The notes: generated by a model not told the origin, from the sequence alone. A stretch of DNA of 53,603 nt from Microthrixaceae bacterium (GCA_947449015.1 CANFQA010000015.1:1-53603); one strand, 5' to 3'. Counted from the first letter of the stretch, positions 15,050-27,079 are shown. Numbers and translations: made by a program.

Positions 15050-17086
15050 TCAGAGGTTCACGATAGTGACTGGTTCGACGGGATCGGCCAGTTCGAATCC
15101 GAGGACCTTCGAATAGAAGTACGCCTCGGCTTCGAGGGCTCGTTTCATGGTGGCGGCCTGTCGGAAACCGTGGCCTTCACCCTCGAAGGCCAGATAGGCG
15201 TGGGGCAGACCCCGCTCAGCAAGTGCCTGCACCATGAGTTCGGCCTGGTTGGGTGGCACCACCGCATCGTCGAGACCCTGCAGCACGATGAGCGGACAGC
15301 TCAGCCCCTCGGTGTGATGAATGGGTGAACGTTCGCGGTACAGATCACTGCGTTCCGGCCACGGCCCGATAAGCGAGTCGAGATAGCGGGCCTCGAACTT
15401 GTGGGTGTCGGTGGCGAGCACCTCGAGATCGGCAATGCCGTAGAGGCTGCAGCCGGCGGCGAACACATCGTGGAACGTGAGCGCAGCCAGGGTGGTGAAA
15501 CCGCCCGCACTGCCGCCGCGGATGATGAGGCGTTCGGCGTCCACCCGTCCTTGGGCGGCGAGATGTTGTGCTGCCGCGATGCAATCCTCAACATCGACAA
15601 TCCCCCACAGGCCGTCGAGTTGTTTGCGGAATGCGCGGCCGTATCCGGTGGAGCCGCCGTAGTTCACATCGACAACAGCGAATCCACGCGAGGTCCAGAA
15701 CTGCACACCGAGTGCCAACTGCGGGCGCGCTGCTGCGGTGGGACCGCCATGGCTGAGCACGATGAGCGGTGGTCGCTCCTCGGTGGGCAGGCTGACGTCG
15801 GGATTGGTAGGTGGGTAGAACAGACCGTAGGCAGTGCGCCCAGCAGTTGTGGCGAACTCGATGGACTCAGGATGGGCGAACCAGTTCTGCTCGATGCCGA
15901 GATCGCGGCTCGGACGCACGATGCCGATGCTCGCAGCCACCGTCGCATCCTCAGCGGCCGGCACGTGATCAGCATTCGGTACATCGATGGCGACAACAAC
16001 GGGTTCATGCCGAAATGAGGAACCAATGAGCGCGGCACCGTTCCCGAAGGCCCGCAATGACGAGATCGAGGTGAGCGGCGAATCGACCGGCGTGACGCGC
16101 GTGCCATCAGCGGAAAGCACCGCGAGGCAATCACTTCCGCCAACGATGTGGGCGAACAGGATGCGACCATCAGCCAGCACCGCGTAACGCGACTGATCAA
16201 ACACCCAATGGCCGAGGGTGATGTCGGATTCGATGGGCGTGAGCAGTGTTGGTTGCGAGGCGGTGCCCGATGCCAGCGCCTCGTGCAGTTGCTCGGGTGA
16301 GAACCGATAGAGGTTCCACCAGTTGCTGCGATCAGCAACGAACAGCAATGAGCCGTCGGGATGCCAGTCGGGTTCGGTGATGGATTCGTCTCGCGATCCG
16401 ACGAGAACAACCGAGGCGCCAAGATCAATGAGACCACCATCATGCGGTTCGGCGATGAGGGTGGCTACATGCAGTTCGGTTCCGTCCCAGGGCATATCGG
16501 GGTGGTGCCAGCAGAACCATGTGAGCAAGGTTCCGTCTGGGCTCACACGCGGTGCGGCCAGGAAGTCCGGCCCACTCACCAGCACGATGGGCTCGGCCGG
16601 TTCGCTGTCGGGATGCGTGCGAACCGCCACGATCTCATTGATGGGTTCGCTGTCGGATACGTGGCGCTCACGCACACACACCACCCAACGACCATCGGCG
16701 GTGAAACGCATATCGGCATAGCGATCGCCGTGCTCGGCAGCAGGCGCCGGCGTGAGTGCGATCGGCACATGCGAATCCTCGGGCAATCGGTACAGCCGCT
16801 GATCGGCCCAATTGGCGAACACAACATCATCGCCATGCAGTCGCCACGCTCCCCCGCCGTACTCATGGACGCGAGTGCGCGCTCCGAATCCGTCGGGCAG
16901 AACGTCAAGGTGAGCGCCGTTGGACAGTTGGCGCACCAACTGCACACGGCCACCCTCTTCGGGACGACCCTCGCTCCACCAGAGTCCCCTGGCGCCAACA
17001 CCGAGGTCGCCAAGAGAGACCGATTTCGAGATGATGAGATCAGCAGTGATCGGTGACGGCCAGGTGCCGTAGGGCAGCTCGGTCAC
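15050..17086 (-). CDS. S9 family prolyl oligopeptidase-like peptidase
   Basis: A 678-residue serine peptidase. The N-terminal part (to about residue 420) has beta-propeller-like repeats such as RVSPDGTLLTWF and DWHPDGSLLFVADR. The C-terminal alpha/beta-hydrolase domain carries RGGSAGGFTTLAAL (nucleophile Ser), VLQGLDDAVVPPNQAE (Asp) and FEGEGHGFRQ (His). This matches acyl-aminoacyl-peptidase or dipeptidyl-peptidase types. There is no signal peptide, so it is probably cytosolic and degrades short peptides. The GTG start lies 7 bases after the aminotransferase stop, so the two genes form an operon; no clear ribosome site is seen, suggesting coupling. Confidence 0.88.
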   Translation of the reverse strand: MTELPYGTWPSPITADLIISKSVSLGDLGVGARGLWWSEGRPEEGGRVQLVRQLSNGAHLDVLPDGFGARTRVHEYGGGAWRLHGDDVVFANWADQRLYRLPEDSHVPIALTPAPAAEHGDRYADMRFTADGRWVVCVRERHVSDSEPINEIVAVRTHPDSEPAEPIVLVSGPDFLAAPRVSPDGTLLTWFCWHHPDMPWDGTELHVATLIAEPHDGGLIDLGASVVLVGSRDESITEPDWHPDGSLLFVADRSNWWNLYRFSPEQLHEALASGTASQPTLLTPIESDITLGHWVFDQSRYAVLADGRILFAHIVGGSDCLAVLSADGTRVTPVDSPLTSISSLRAFGNGAALIGSSFRHEPVVVAIDVPNADHVPAAEDATVAASIGIVRPSRDLGIEQNWFAHPESIEFATTAGRTAYGLFYPPTNPDVSLPTEERPPLIVLSHGGPTAAARPQLALGVQFWTSRGFAVVDVNYGGSTGYGRAFRKQLDGLWGIVDVEDCIAAAQHLAAQGRVDAERLIIRGGSAGGFTTLAALTFHDVFAAGCSLYGIADLEVLATDTHKFEARYLDSLIGPWPERSDLYRERSPIHHTEGLSCPLIVLQGLDDAVVPPNQAELMVQALAERGLPHAYLAFEGEGHGFRQAATMKRALEAEAYFYSKVLGFELADPVEPVTIVNL

Positions 17087-17093
17087 CGATTGG

Positions 17094-18299
17094 TCACTTC
17101 GCGGTGCCCAGCAGTGTGGCGATGCGGCCGATGCCTTCGGTGATATCGGCGTCGCTCACGGCGAAGGAGATGCGGGCGTAGCCCGGCGCATCGAAGGCCT
17201 CGCCGGGAACCAGCGCAACCTTGGCCTGATTGAGGATGACCTCGCACAGCTCGAGAGTGTTGGCCGGGCGGACGCCGCCGATGTCGAGACCGAGCACGCC
17301 CTCGAACGATGGGAAGGCGTAGAACGCACCCTGTGGCTTCATGGCGGTGACACCCGGGATGTCGTTGAGCAGACCATGAATGAGATCCGCGCGACGTGAG
17401 AAGGCCACAACCATTTCGTCCACGCAGTCGAGACTGCCCGACACCGCAGCAAGCGCGGCGCGCTGCGACACGTTGGCCACATTCGAGGTGGAATGTGACT
17501 GCAGGTTGGTGGCGGCGCTGATGAGATCGTTCGGGCCGATCATCCAGCCCACCCGCCATCCGGTCATGGCATAGGTCTTGGCCACGCCGTTGAGGATCAC
17601 ACAGGTATCGGCCAATTCGGGCACAAGCTTCAAGATGGAAACATGCTCGTTGTCGCCGAAGGTGAGATGTTCGTAGATCTCATCGGTGATGACCCAAATG
17701 CCATGCTCGAGCGCCCATCGACCAATGGCCTCGATCTCGGCGGCCGGGTACACCGCTCCGGTGGGGTTGGAAGGCGACACGAACACCAATGCCTTGGTGT
17801 TGGGAGTCCGCGCTGCTTCGAGTTGTTCAACTGAGACACGGAAACCAGTTGACACATCGGTGGGCAGCACAACAGAGGTTGCGCCGGTAAGGGCGATGGG
17901 CTCTGGATAGGTGGTCCAGTACGGGGCGGGCAACAAAACCTCGTCGCCCGGGTTCAGCAGGGCTTCCATGGTGTTGTAGACCGCATGCTTGCCACCGTTG
18001 GTGATGAGGACCTGCCCGGGCGACACCGTGACGCCCGAATCGCGCAGGGTCTTGGCCGCTACGGCCTCCTTCAGCTCAGGCAGACCGGCGGCCGGCGTAT
18101 AGCGATGGTTCTTCACATCGGAGCATGCGGCAATGGCGGCTTCGACGATGTGGGGTGGGGTCGGGAAATCGGGCTCACCGGCGCCGAAACCGATGACAGG
18201 CTCACCAGCGGCCTTCATCGCCTTGGCGCGGGCATCGACGGCCAGAGTGGCTGATTCGGTGATGGCTGAGACGCGGCGGGACAGACGATCAAGTGCCAT
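17094..18299 (-). CDS. aspC: Pyridoxal phosphate-dependent aminotransferase (aspartate aminotransferase-like)
   Basis: A fold-type I transaminase (401 residues) of the AspC / AatA Ib group. It has [19 protein letters not shown] at the N-terminus, the YW-type region [27 protein letters not shown], and the PLP Lys in [21 protein letters not shown], where the Lys sits in [10 protein letters not shown]. It would transfer the amino group between aspartate and 2-oxoglutarate; related enzymes also act on prephenate or other oxo acids. The ATG at 18299 is chosen because AGGA lies 8 bases upstream; the longer open frame to 18371 has no such site. It is divergent from serC and cotranscribed with the downstream peptidase. 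Confidence 0.9.
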   Translation of the reverse strand: MALDRLSRRVSAITESATLAVDARAKAMKAAGEPVIGFGAGEPDFPTPPHIVEAAIAACSDVKNHRYTPAAGLPELKEAVAAKTLRDSGVTVSPGQVLITNGGKHAVYNTMEALLNPGDEVLLPAPYWTTYPEPIALTGATSVVLPTDVSTGFRVSVEQLEAARTPNTKALVFVSPSNPTGAVYPAAEIEAIGRWALEHGIWVITDEIYEHLTFGDNEHVSILKLVPELADTCVILNGVAKTYAMTGWRVGWMIGPNDLISAATNLQSHSTSNVANVSQRAALAAVSGSLDCVDEMVVAFSRRADLIHGLLNDIPGVTAMKPQGAFYAFPSFEGVLGLDIGGVRPANTLELCEVILNQAKVALVPGEAFDAPGYARISFAVSDADITEGIGRIATLLGTAK

Positions 18300-18324
18300 G
18301 GGGGAAATCCTCGCTTCGGACTGA

Positions 18325-19572
<1,248 letters not shown>

Positions 19573-19596
19573 GCCCGGAGCAGCGCTGCGGAGTTG

Positions 19597-20931
19597 CTAG
19601 TTCAAACGGATGGATTGCGAAGCGCTCCACGCTGACCAGACCGTTGTCCGTGATTTGCCGGTTCCCGCAATCATCTGGACCCGGACTCTCACGTCATAGG
19701 TCGTGTTGCTGAGCAAACCCTTGATCGTGCACGAAGTCTCGCTCGGGCCACCCTTGCATCTCCCCAACCAGGGTGAGGTTCCGGTCACCGACGCCTTCGC
19801 TCGGTACCAAAGAACCCGCCCCGTGATCTGCGAGGGGTTCAGCAGCGACCACGAAGCAACAATCTGGTGTCGTGGATTCGACCCGAGTGTTGGAGCCGAT
19901 TGAACCGGATTGGGAACCGCGGTGGTCGTTGAGGACGAGTCGGTGCCGGTGAACCCTGGAACACCTGGCCCCCAGAACGGCGACATGTCCAACCCGGCAT
20001 CAGTGGTGAGTCGAACCTGATCGGTTCCGTCAACCTTCATCGAATAGACGTCCCAGTTTCCATCTCGCGGAGACTGCACGACGATCCTTGAGGAGTCAGA
20101 GGACCATTGCGGCAACTGCGTGAACAGCGATGTCAGTCCTGCTGATTCGTCAGTTCCGGCAGGCGTAATCGTGTACGTGTCGGCTCCACCTGAGGAGCGC
20201 TCCGAGGTAAACGCGATCAACCTGCCATCAGGCGACCATGCCGGATAATCATCGGAATAGCTGTCCTGAGTAACGCGGAACGGTGAGGATCCGTCAGCGT
20301 TCATCGTCCAGATTTGACCCTCCCCGCTGCGCGTAGATGTGAAGACGATCTTCGAACCATCCGGCGAAAATTGCGGTTGTCCTTCATTGGAACTTGTGGT
20401 TGTGATCCGGGTCAGATCCCCTCCAGAAGGGTTGATTGTGAAGATCTGCCACTGACCAGTCTGATTAGACTGGAAAATGATTTTCGAGCCATCAGGTGAC
20501 CAGGACGGTGCGATATCGCGGCTCTCATTCGTGGTGATCCGCGTCTGATTGCTGCCATCAGCGTTCATCACGTAGATCTCTTCACCGTCGCCAAGTGACT
20601 CCGGATTGGGACCAGGTGAATCCGGAGGGGGTTCGTCGCAGCACCATGGTTCTACGTAGTCACGGTTCGACGTGAAGACGATCTTCGAACCATCGGGGGA
20701 GATCGCCGGCTCGAAGCCACTACTGGTCGTCAACTGCACCTTGTTGCTGCCGTCAGGGTCCATCCTCCAGATGGTCGATATCCCGCCGCCAGGCGTATTC
20801 GTGTAAACGATGAACTGCGATGGCAACGCCCCAGAATGTTTCGAGGTTCCGACCAGAACCACTCCTGCGACCACAACCACTGCTGCCGACAGCGTCCAGA
20901 TGGTTCGGGCGGCTGAAGTAGGGGCGTTCAT
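19597..20931 (-). CDS. Secreted TolB-like beta-propeller protein with C-terminal fibronectin type III-like domain
   Basis: A 444-residue exported protein. Residues 10-30 form a hydrophobic signal or anchor (IWTLSAAVVVVAGVVLVG). Then come about six PD40/WD40-like repeats of the form WSPDGSKIVFTSNR...IYVMNADGSNQTRITT, giving a TolB-type propeller. A Ser/Thr-rich linker (SSSTTTAVP) leads to a C-terminal FN3-like domain (NTTYDVRVRVQMIAGTGKSRTTVWSAWSAS). The start has GAGGA 6 bases upstream, and a TAGATT box lies at 20971-20976. Codon use is visibly less GC-rich than its neighbours, with many AAT, TCA and GAA codons, which hints at recent transfer or weaker codon selection. The role is unknown; such propellers bind cell-envelope proteins or glycans. 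Confidence 0.78.
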   Translation of the reverse strand: MNAPTSAARTIWTLSAAVVVVAGVVLVGTSKHSGALPSQFIVYTNTPGGGISTIWRMDPDGSNKVQLTTSSGFEPAISPDGSKIVFTSNRDYVEPWCCDEPPPDSPGPNPESLGDGEEIYVMNADGSNQTRITTNESRDIAPSWSPDGSKIIFQSNQTGQWQIFTINPSGGDLTRITTTSSNEGQPQFSPDGSKIVFTSTRSGEGQIWTMNADGSSPFRVTQDSYSDDYPAWSPDGRLIAFTSERSSGGADTYTITPAGTDESAGLTSLFTQLPQWSSDSSRIVVQSPRDGNWDVYSMKVDGTDQVRLTTDAGLDMSPFWGPGVPGFTGTDSSSTTTAVPNPVQSAPTLGSNPRHQIVASWSLLNPSQITGRVLWYRAKASVTGTSPWLGRCKGGPSETSCTIKGLLSNTTYDVRVRVQMIAGTGKSRTTVWSAWSASQSIRLN

Positions 20932-20970
20932 GGCAATCCTCGGAGGCTGTCGGTCGGTCGAGACTGGTGA

Positions 20971-20976
20971 AATCTA
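20971..20976 (-). promoter_or_regulatory. Candidate -10 box of the propeller protein gene
   Basis: TAGATT on the minus strand has a TTCGAG hexamer 16 bases upstream and gives a leader of about 33 bases that includes the GAGGA site. Confidence 0.4.
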
Positions 20977-21028
20977 AGATTGTTTTCCACCACTCGAAGT
21001 TCCGTCCTACGTCGTTCAGTACGAACAA

Positions 21029-21799
21029 TCAGCGACGCGGCATACCGCCGGCGACCACATGGTCCTCGCCTGTCACATACGAAGATGCATCGCTCGCGAG
21101 ATACAACACCGGGCCCACGATCTCCTCAGTTTCGGCCACGCGCTTCATCGTGGTGGCCGCCGCAGCACGGGCGAGGAACCCCGGTGCCATTGCCTCGGCG
21201 CCGTTGGTGAGTTCGCTGCGGATCGGCCCGGGGCTAATCGCGTTGACCCGGATGTTCCACGCCGCGAACTCCATCGACATCGTGCGGGTCATGTTGAGCA
21301 GCGCTGCCTTTGAGGCACCATAGGCCCCCACGCCAGGACCACCGCTATAGGCGCCAACGGTGGCGATGTTGATGATGCTGCCACCACCGGTTTCGCGCAT
21401 GATGGGCGCAACACAGGTGGACATGCGCAATGGTCCTTCAAGGTTCACGGCGAACACCTTGCGCCACAGATCGAGTGAGGTGTCCGACAGCGAGGCCCCT
21501 GTGGGGTTGATGCCGGCGTTGTTGACCAGCACATCGATATCGCCGAACCGTGACTGCACGGCGTCGACGAACCCGGGGATGGCGTCCCATTCACCAACAT
21601 GGCAGGCCAGACCGAGCACGGTTGCTCCAGTGCTGGCGCTGATCTCGGCGGCGACAGAATCGCAGAGCTCTTGTTTGCGGCTGCTCACCACAACGGTGGC
21701 GCCGGCCTCTGCGAATCCCTGGGCCATGGCCCGACCGAGACCCTTCGTCGAACCGGTGACGATGACAACCTTGTCGGTGAAGTCGAATCCGTGACTCAT
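21029..21799 (-). CDS. Short-chain dehydrogenase/reductase (SDR), glucose-1-dehydrogenase-like
   Basis: A classical SDR of 256 residues. The cofactor loop is VTGSTKGLGRAMAQGFAEAGA; the sequence then shows VLVNNAGINPTG, the catalytic Ser in IINIATVGAYSGGPGVGAYGASKAALLNM with YxxxK (YGASK), and the C-terminal VTGEDHVVAGGMPRR. The R in SSRKQE after beta-2 suggests NADP preference. It reduces or oxidises an unknown alcohol/ketone; the family is too broad for a substrate. The ATG at 21799 has GGGGGA 5 bases upstream, so I prefer it to the more distal ATG at 21826. A TACCGT box at 21831-21836 is a likely promoter. Confidence 0.88.
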   Translation of the reverse strand: MSHGFDFTDKVVIVTGSTKGLGRAMAQGFAEAGATVVVSSRKQELCDSVAAEISASTGATVLGLACHVGEWDAIPGFVDAVQSRFGDIDVLVNNAGINPTGASLSDTSLDLWRKVFAVNLEGPLRMSTCVAPIMRETGGGSIINIATVGAYSGGPGVGAYGASKAALLNMTRTMSMEFAAWNIRVNAISPGPIRSELTNGAEAMAPGFLARAAAATTMKRVAETEEIVGPVLYLASDASSYVTGEDHVVAGGMPRR

Positions 21800-21830
21800 C
21801 TGTTCCCCCATTGCGTTGGTGTGCATTGCG

Positions 21831-21836
21831 ACGGTA
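21831..21836 (-). promoter_or_regulatory. Candidate -10 box of the SDR gene
   Basis: TACCGT on the minus strand would start transcription near 21824, giving a leader of about 25 bases with the GGGGGA site just before the ATG. Confidence 0.4.
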
Positions 21837-21934
21837 CTCCTCGCCTGCGGGCAGTCCGACGCCGAACGCGACGGGAGGGCCGGCGAACCGACCCTCCCGG
21901 GACTGCAAACGCTTCTGCGCCGAAGCGCTACAGA

Positions 21935-23245
21935 TCACTTCGCGGCGGCAAAACCGATCTCGAGATCGGCGATGATGTCGCCGATGCTCTCGAGGCCGAC
22001 CGAGAGACGCACAAGGCCCGGCTGCACACCGGTCGAGATCTGCTCGGTTTCGGTGAGCTGCGAGTGCGTCGTGGTGGCCGGATGAATGGCGAGGCTGCGC
22101 ACATCACCGATGTTGGCGACATGGCTGTGGAGCACGAGTGCCTCGATGAACTTCTGACCGGCTTCCTTGCCACCCTTGATCACGAACGCCGGGGTGGAGC
22201 CGAAGCCACGACCCTCGGAGTACTTGGCGGCACGCTCATGCCACGGCGAGGACGTGAGGCTGGCGTGCTGCACGGCCTCAACCTGCGGATGATCGGCGAG
22301 GAACGCAGCAACAGCCCGGGCATTCTCGTTATGACGCTCCATGCGCAGGCTGAGGGTCTCGAGGCCCTGCAGGAACATGAACGAGTTGAACGGCGTGACC
22401 GCAGCACCCATGTCACGCAGGATCTGCACGCGAGCCTTGATGATGTAGGCACCGGGGCCGAGCGCCGGCCAGTAGGTAAGGCCGTGATAGCTGGGATCAG
22501 GCGTGGTGTACATCGGGAACTTGTCATTCGCACCGAAGTCGAAGGTGCCACCGTCGACGATGAGACCGCCGATGGAGGTGCCATGACCGCCAATGAACTT
22601 GGTGGCCGAATGCACAACAATGTCGGCACCCCACTTCAGCGGACGAATGAGCCAGGGAGATGCCACGGTGTTGTCAACGATGAGCGGCACGCCGCTCTCA
22701 TGGGCAACCGCGGAGACACCCTCAATATCGAGAACATCGTTGCGTGGGTTGCCAATGGTCTCGCCATAGAAGGCCTTGGTGTTGGGACGCACCGCGGCAC
22801 GCCATGCATCGAGATCATCGGGATCGTCGATGAAGGTCACGTCAATGCCGAACTTCGGCAGCGTGTAATGAAGAAGGTTGTAGGTGCCGCCATAAAGCGC
22901 AGCGGAGGCGACGATATGGCTGCCCTGCTCGGCGAGGTTCATGATGGCCATGGTCTCGGCGGCCTGACCTGAGGCAACGGCGAGAGCGCCGGGGATGCCC
23001 ACAGCGGTGGTGGTTGCGCCCTCGAGCGAGGCGATGCGAGCCTCGAACACACCCTGCGTGGGATTCATGATGCGGGTGTAGATGTTGCCCATCTCAGCCA
23101 GCGCGAAGAGGTTGGCGGCATGGGTGGTGTCACGGAACTGGTACGAGGTCGTCTGGTAGATCGGGACGGCTCGTGCACCGGTGGTCGGATCAGGCTCCTG
23201 ACCGGCATGGATCTGGCGGGTGTCGAAGCCCCACTGCTCGCTCAT
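21935..23245 (-). CDS. metY: O-acetylhomoserine sulfhydrylase (Cys/Met metabolism PLP enzyme)
   Basis: This 436-residue member of the cystathionine gamma-synthase family makes homocysteine from O-acetylhomoserine and sulfide. Signature blocks are FDTRQIHAGQEPDPTTGARAVPIYQTTSYQFRDT, NIYTRIMNPTQGVFEARIASLEGA, and the PLP Lys in IVVHSATKFIGGHGTSIGG. The insertion AYIIKARVQILRDMGAAVTPFNSFMFLQGLETLSLRMERH is typical of MetY rather than MetB/MetC. The start at 23245 has GAGGAG 5 bases before ATG; the frame is open much further upstream, but that part is the promoter. The promoter has -35 and -10 hexamers and a hairpin exactly at the predicted transcription start. Confidence 0.93.
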   Translation of the reverse strand: MSEQWGFDTRQIHAGQEPDPTTGARAVPIYQTTSYQFRDTTHAANLFALAEMGNIYTRIMNPTQGVFEARIASLEGATTTAVGIPGALAVASGQAAETMAIMNLAEQGSHIVASAALYGGTYNLLHYTLPKFGIDVTFIDDPDDLDAWRAAVRPNTKAFYGETIGNPRNDVLDIEGVSAVAHESGVPLIVDNTVASPWLIRPLKWGADIVVHSATKFIGGHGTSIGGLIVDGGTFDFGANDKFPMYTTPDPSYHGLTYWPALGPGAYIIKARVQILRDMGAAVTPFNSFMFLQGLETLSLRMERHNENARAVAAFLADHPQVEAVQHASLTSSPWHERAAKYSEGRGFGSTPAFVIKGGKEAGQKFIEALVLHSHVANIGDVRSLAIHPATTTHSQLTETEQISTGVQPGLVRLSVGLESIGDIIADLEIGFAAAK

Positions 23246-23272
23246 CGGTACTCCTCTGGTGAGATCGTTCTG

Positions 23273-23293
23273 CGCCGACATCGATTGTCGGCG
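23273..23293 (-). promoter_or_regulatory. Perfect 8-bp hairpin/operator at the metY transcription start
   Basis: CGCCGACA and TGTCGGCG enclose a five-base loop. The repeat begins within a base or two of the predicted start and ends 27 bases before the metY ATG. It could be a repressor operator or a structured 5' end of the mRNA. Confidence 0.45.
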
Positions 23294-23300
23294 GCGGTGA

Positions 23301-23329
23301 AGCCTACGGTTCGAATCCTGACCAATCAA
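23301..23329 (-). promoter_or_regulatory. metY promoter
   Basis: On the minus strand TTGATT (23324-23329) and TAGGCT (23301-23306) are separated by 17 bases, a good match to a vegetative sigma-factor promoter. Confidence 0.6.
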
Positions 23330-23364
23330 GTCGGATTTAGAGAGCATCTCGACAGAACGCGTAA

Positions 23365-23388
23365 GGAGGACCGGCGAACCGGTCCTCC
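23365..23388. terminator. Hairpin terminator downstream of ilvC
   Basis: GGAGGACCGG and CCGGTCCTCC form a perfect 10-bp stem with a CGAA loop on the plus strand. Only two T follow on the ilvC strand, so it is a U-poor terminator of the kind seen in high-GC genomes. It separates ilvBNC from metY. Confidence 0.65.
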
Positions 23389-23444
23389 TCCACAGAGCTG
23401 CTTGTCTCACCGCGCCGAATCGTCGCAGTGATCATTGATGCTGC

Positions 23445-25154
<1,710 letters not shown>

Positions 25155-25160
25155 GATTCC

Positions 25161-26876
25161 TCACTCCCCAACCACGATGTCGGAGTTCGACTTCCCGGCG
25201 GGAACCATCGGGAAAACCTTCTCGCGAGCGTCAGTTCGGAAGTCGATGACCACAGGTCGATCGTCGATCTCGTTGGCCCGCTGAATTGCCGGCAACACAT
25301 CCTCGGGTGATTCGACGCGCATGCCAACACAACCCATCGCCTCGGCCCACATCTTGTAATCGGGAAGATCAGGTGAGAGGTACACCTCGCTGTAGCGCTC
25401 CTCGTAGAACATCTCCTGCCACTGGCGAACCATGCCGAGATAGGCGTTGTTGAGGATGGCGATCTTCACCGGGATGCGCTCGCTGGCTGCGGTGACGAGT
25501 TCCTGAGCGGTCATTTGGAAACAACCGTCGCCGTCGACCGCCCACACCATGCGATCGGGACGACCGACCTTGGCGCCAATGGCGGCCGGCACGGCGAAGC
25601 CCATGGTCCCGAGACCACCGGAGTTGATCCAGGTGTAGGGGTGGTTGAACTTCCAGTACTGAGCGGTCCACATCTGATGCTGGCCGACGCCGGAGGCCAC
25701 GATGCAGTCATCGGGCGTGTTGTCACGCAGCTGCTCAAGCACAAACTGCGGCTTGAGCAGTTCGCCGGTCTGGGACTGTTCGTAGGTGAGCGGGTACTTC
25801 TCCTGCCAACCGCTCAGCGTGGAACGCCATGAGGAACGATCCGGCTGGGTCTCGGTACCGAAGATCTTGATGGCGTTGATGAGTTCTTCGATGACGAGGC
25901 GGCAGTCGCCAGTGATGCCGACATCGGGACGGCGAACCTTGCCAAGTTCCGCGGGGTCGATATCAACATGAATGATCCTGGCGTGCGGGGCGAACTCTGC
26001 GAGCTTGCCGGTGACGCGATCGTCGAAGCGCGATCCAAGTGCGATGAGCAAATCAGATTCCTGCATCGACATAACCGCGGTGTAATTGCCGTGCATACCA
26101 GGCATGCCCAGACACAAGGGATGATCGTCCGGGATACCACCACGGCCCATCAGGGTGGTGACGACTGGAATGTCGACAAGTTCGGCCAGCGCGGTGAGCG
26201 CTTCAGCCGCACGCGCCTTGAGGATGCCGCCACCGGCGTAGAGCACCGGGCGTTCGCTGGCGAGGATGAGCCGAGCGGCAGCTTCGATCAGCGCAGGGTC
26301 GCCCTCCATCTGGGGGTTGTACCCGGCGAGATCAACCGAATCCGGCCAGTACCAATCCATGGCGGAGTTGGGATTGGTGGGATCGACGATGTCTTTCGGT
26401 ATGTCGACCAGCACCGGACCGGGACGACCAGTGGTGGCGATATGGAAGGCCTCGCGGATAACCCGCGGAATGTCTTCAGCCCGGGTGACCAGTTCATTGT
26501 GCTTGGTGATCGACCGGGTCATGCCCACCGTGTCGACCTCCTGGAAGGCGTCGGTGCCGATACCAGCAGTGCCCACCTGACCGGTGATGACAACCAGCGG
26601 CACTGAGTCCATGTAGGCGTCCGCGAGCGGGGTCACGATATTGGTGGCAGCTGGACCACTGGTGACCATGGCCACGCCGGGTCGACCGGTGGCATGGGCA
26701 TAGCCCTCGGCCATATGACCGGCACCCTGCTCATGACGAACAAGGATGTGACGGATCGGCGAGTCAATGATCGGGTCGTAGACCGGCAGGATTGCTCCGC
26801 CGGGGAGACCGAAAATGACTTCGACTCCTTCGAGTTCTAGGGACTTGATGAGGGCGGCGCCGCCGTTGGTCTTCAT
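25161..26876 (-). CDS. ilvB: Acetolactate synthase large (catalytic) subunit
   Basis: ThDP-dependent synthase (571 residues) forming acetolactate or acetohydroxybutyrate. The catalytic Glu is in ILVRHEQGAGHMAEGYAHATG. The central FAD-binding domain spans roughly 190-330. The ThDP motif is DGDGCFQMTAQELVTAASERIPVKIAILNNAYLGMVRQWQEMFYEERYSEV, typical of biosynthetic IlvB. The ATG at 26876 follows AAGGAATCCC; the frame stays open to 26966 but overlaps the attenuator. A leader peptide and hairpins at 26966-27070 indicate control by branched-chain aminoacyl-tRNA supply. Confidence 0.96.
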   Translation of the reverse strand: MKTNGGAALIKSLELEGVEVIFGLPGGAILPVYDPIIDSPIRHILVRHEQGAGHMAEGYAHATGRPGVAMVTSGPAATNIVTPLADAYMDSVPLVVITGQVGTAGIGTDAFQEVDTVGMTRSITKHNELVTRAEDIPRVIREAFHIATTGRPGPVLVDIPKDIVDPTNPNSAMDWYWPDSVDLAGYNPQMEGDPALIEAAARLILASERPVLYAGGGILKARAAEALTALAELVDIPVVTTLMGRGGIPDDHPLCLGMPGMHGNYTAVMSMQESDLLIALGSRFDDRVTGKLAEFAPHARIIHVDIDPAELGKVRRPDVGITGDCRLVIEELINAIKIFGTETQPDRSSWRSTLSGWQEKYPLTYEQSQTGELLKPQFVLEQLRDNTPDDCIVASGVGQHQMWTAQYWKFNHPYTWINSGGLGTMGFAVPAAIGAKVGRPDRMVWAVDGDGCFQMTAQELVTAASERIPVKIAILNNAYLGMVRQWQEMFYEERYSEVYLSPDLPDYKMWAEAMGCVGMRVESPEDVLPAIQRANEIDDRPVVIDFRTDAREKVFPMVPAGKSNSDIVVGE

Positions 26877-26967
26877 GGGATTCCTTGGTGATGATCGGTG
26901 GGTTCGGTTCTGGCGCTCAGAGACTGCTGATCGGGTGCGATCCGGTGGGATCAGAGGAGAATGCAAA

Positions 26968-26988
26968 CGACCTCCCAGAGGGAGGTCG
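26968..26988 (-). terminator. Attenuator terminator hairpin upstream of ilvB
   Basis: On the minus strand CGACCTCCC pairs perfectly with GGGAGGTCG around a TCT loop, and TTT follows. It lies 91 bases before the ilvB ATG and downstream of a leader peptide, the usual place for an attenuator. Confidence 0.65.
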
Positions 26989-26993
26989 GTTCA

Positions 26994-27020
26994 GCGCACG
27001 CGAGCAGAAGCCGCGTGCGC
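26994..27020 (-). promoter_or_regulatory. Upstream hairpin of the ilvB attenuator
   Basis: A perfect 9-bp stem, GCGCACGCG with CGCGTGCGC, begins at the stop codon of the leader peptide. It is the candidate pause or first-segment hairpin. A ribosome that finishes or stalls in the leader peptide would change its folding. Confidence 0.55.
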
Positions 27021-27070
27021 TAGCGGAGTACGACTACGAGCGAATTTGAAGTGATGACCGTCTTGCTCAT
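27020..27070 (-). CDS. ilvB leader peptide (16 aa, rich in Val/Leu/Ile codons)
   Basis: The frame encodes MSKTVITSNSLVVVLR and stops at TAG inside the first hairpin. Seven of 16 residues are branched-chain, with a run Leu-Val-Val-Val-Leu immediately before the hairpins, as expected for an ilv attenuator that senses several aminoacyl-tRNAs. The promoter candidate has TTGCTC (27104-27109) and CAGAAT (27080-27085) separated by 18 bases, and the ATG comes 9 bases after the -10 box with no ribosome site. Function is inferred from codon content and position. Confidence 0.72.
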   Translation of the reverse strand: MSKTVITSNSLVVVLR

Positions 27071-27079
27071 GGAACGGTC

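Noticed and set aside
23246-23300. SAM riboswitch before metY
   Set aside because: The leader is only about 50 bases with a single hairpin, too short for known SAM riboswitch classes.
23303-23323. GGTTCGAATCC-like stretch resembling a tRNA T-arm
   Set aside because: The flanking 5-base arms do not pair, there is no acceptor or anticodon arm nearby, and the segment is explained by the spacer of the metY promoter.
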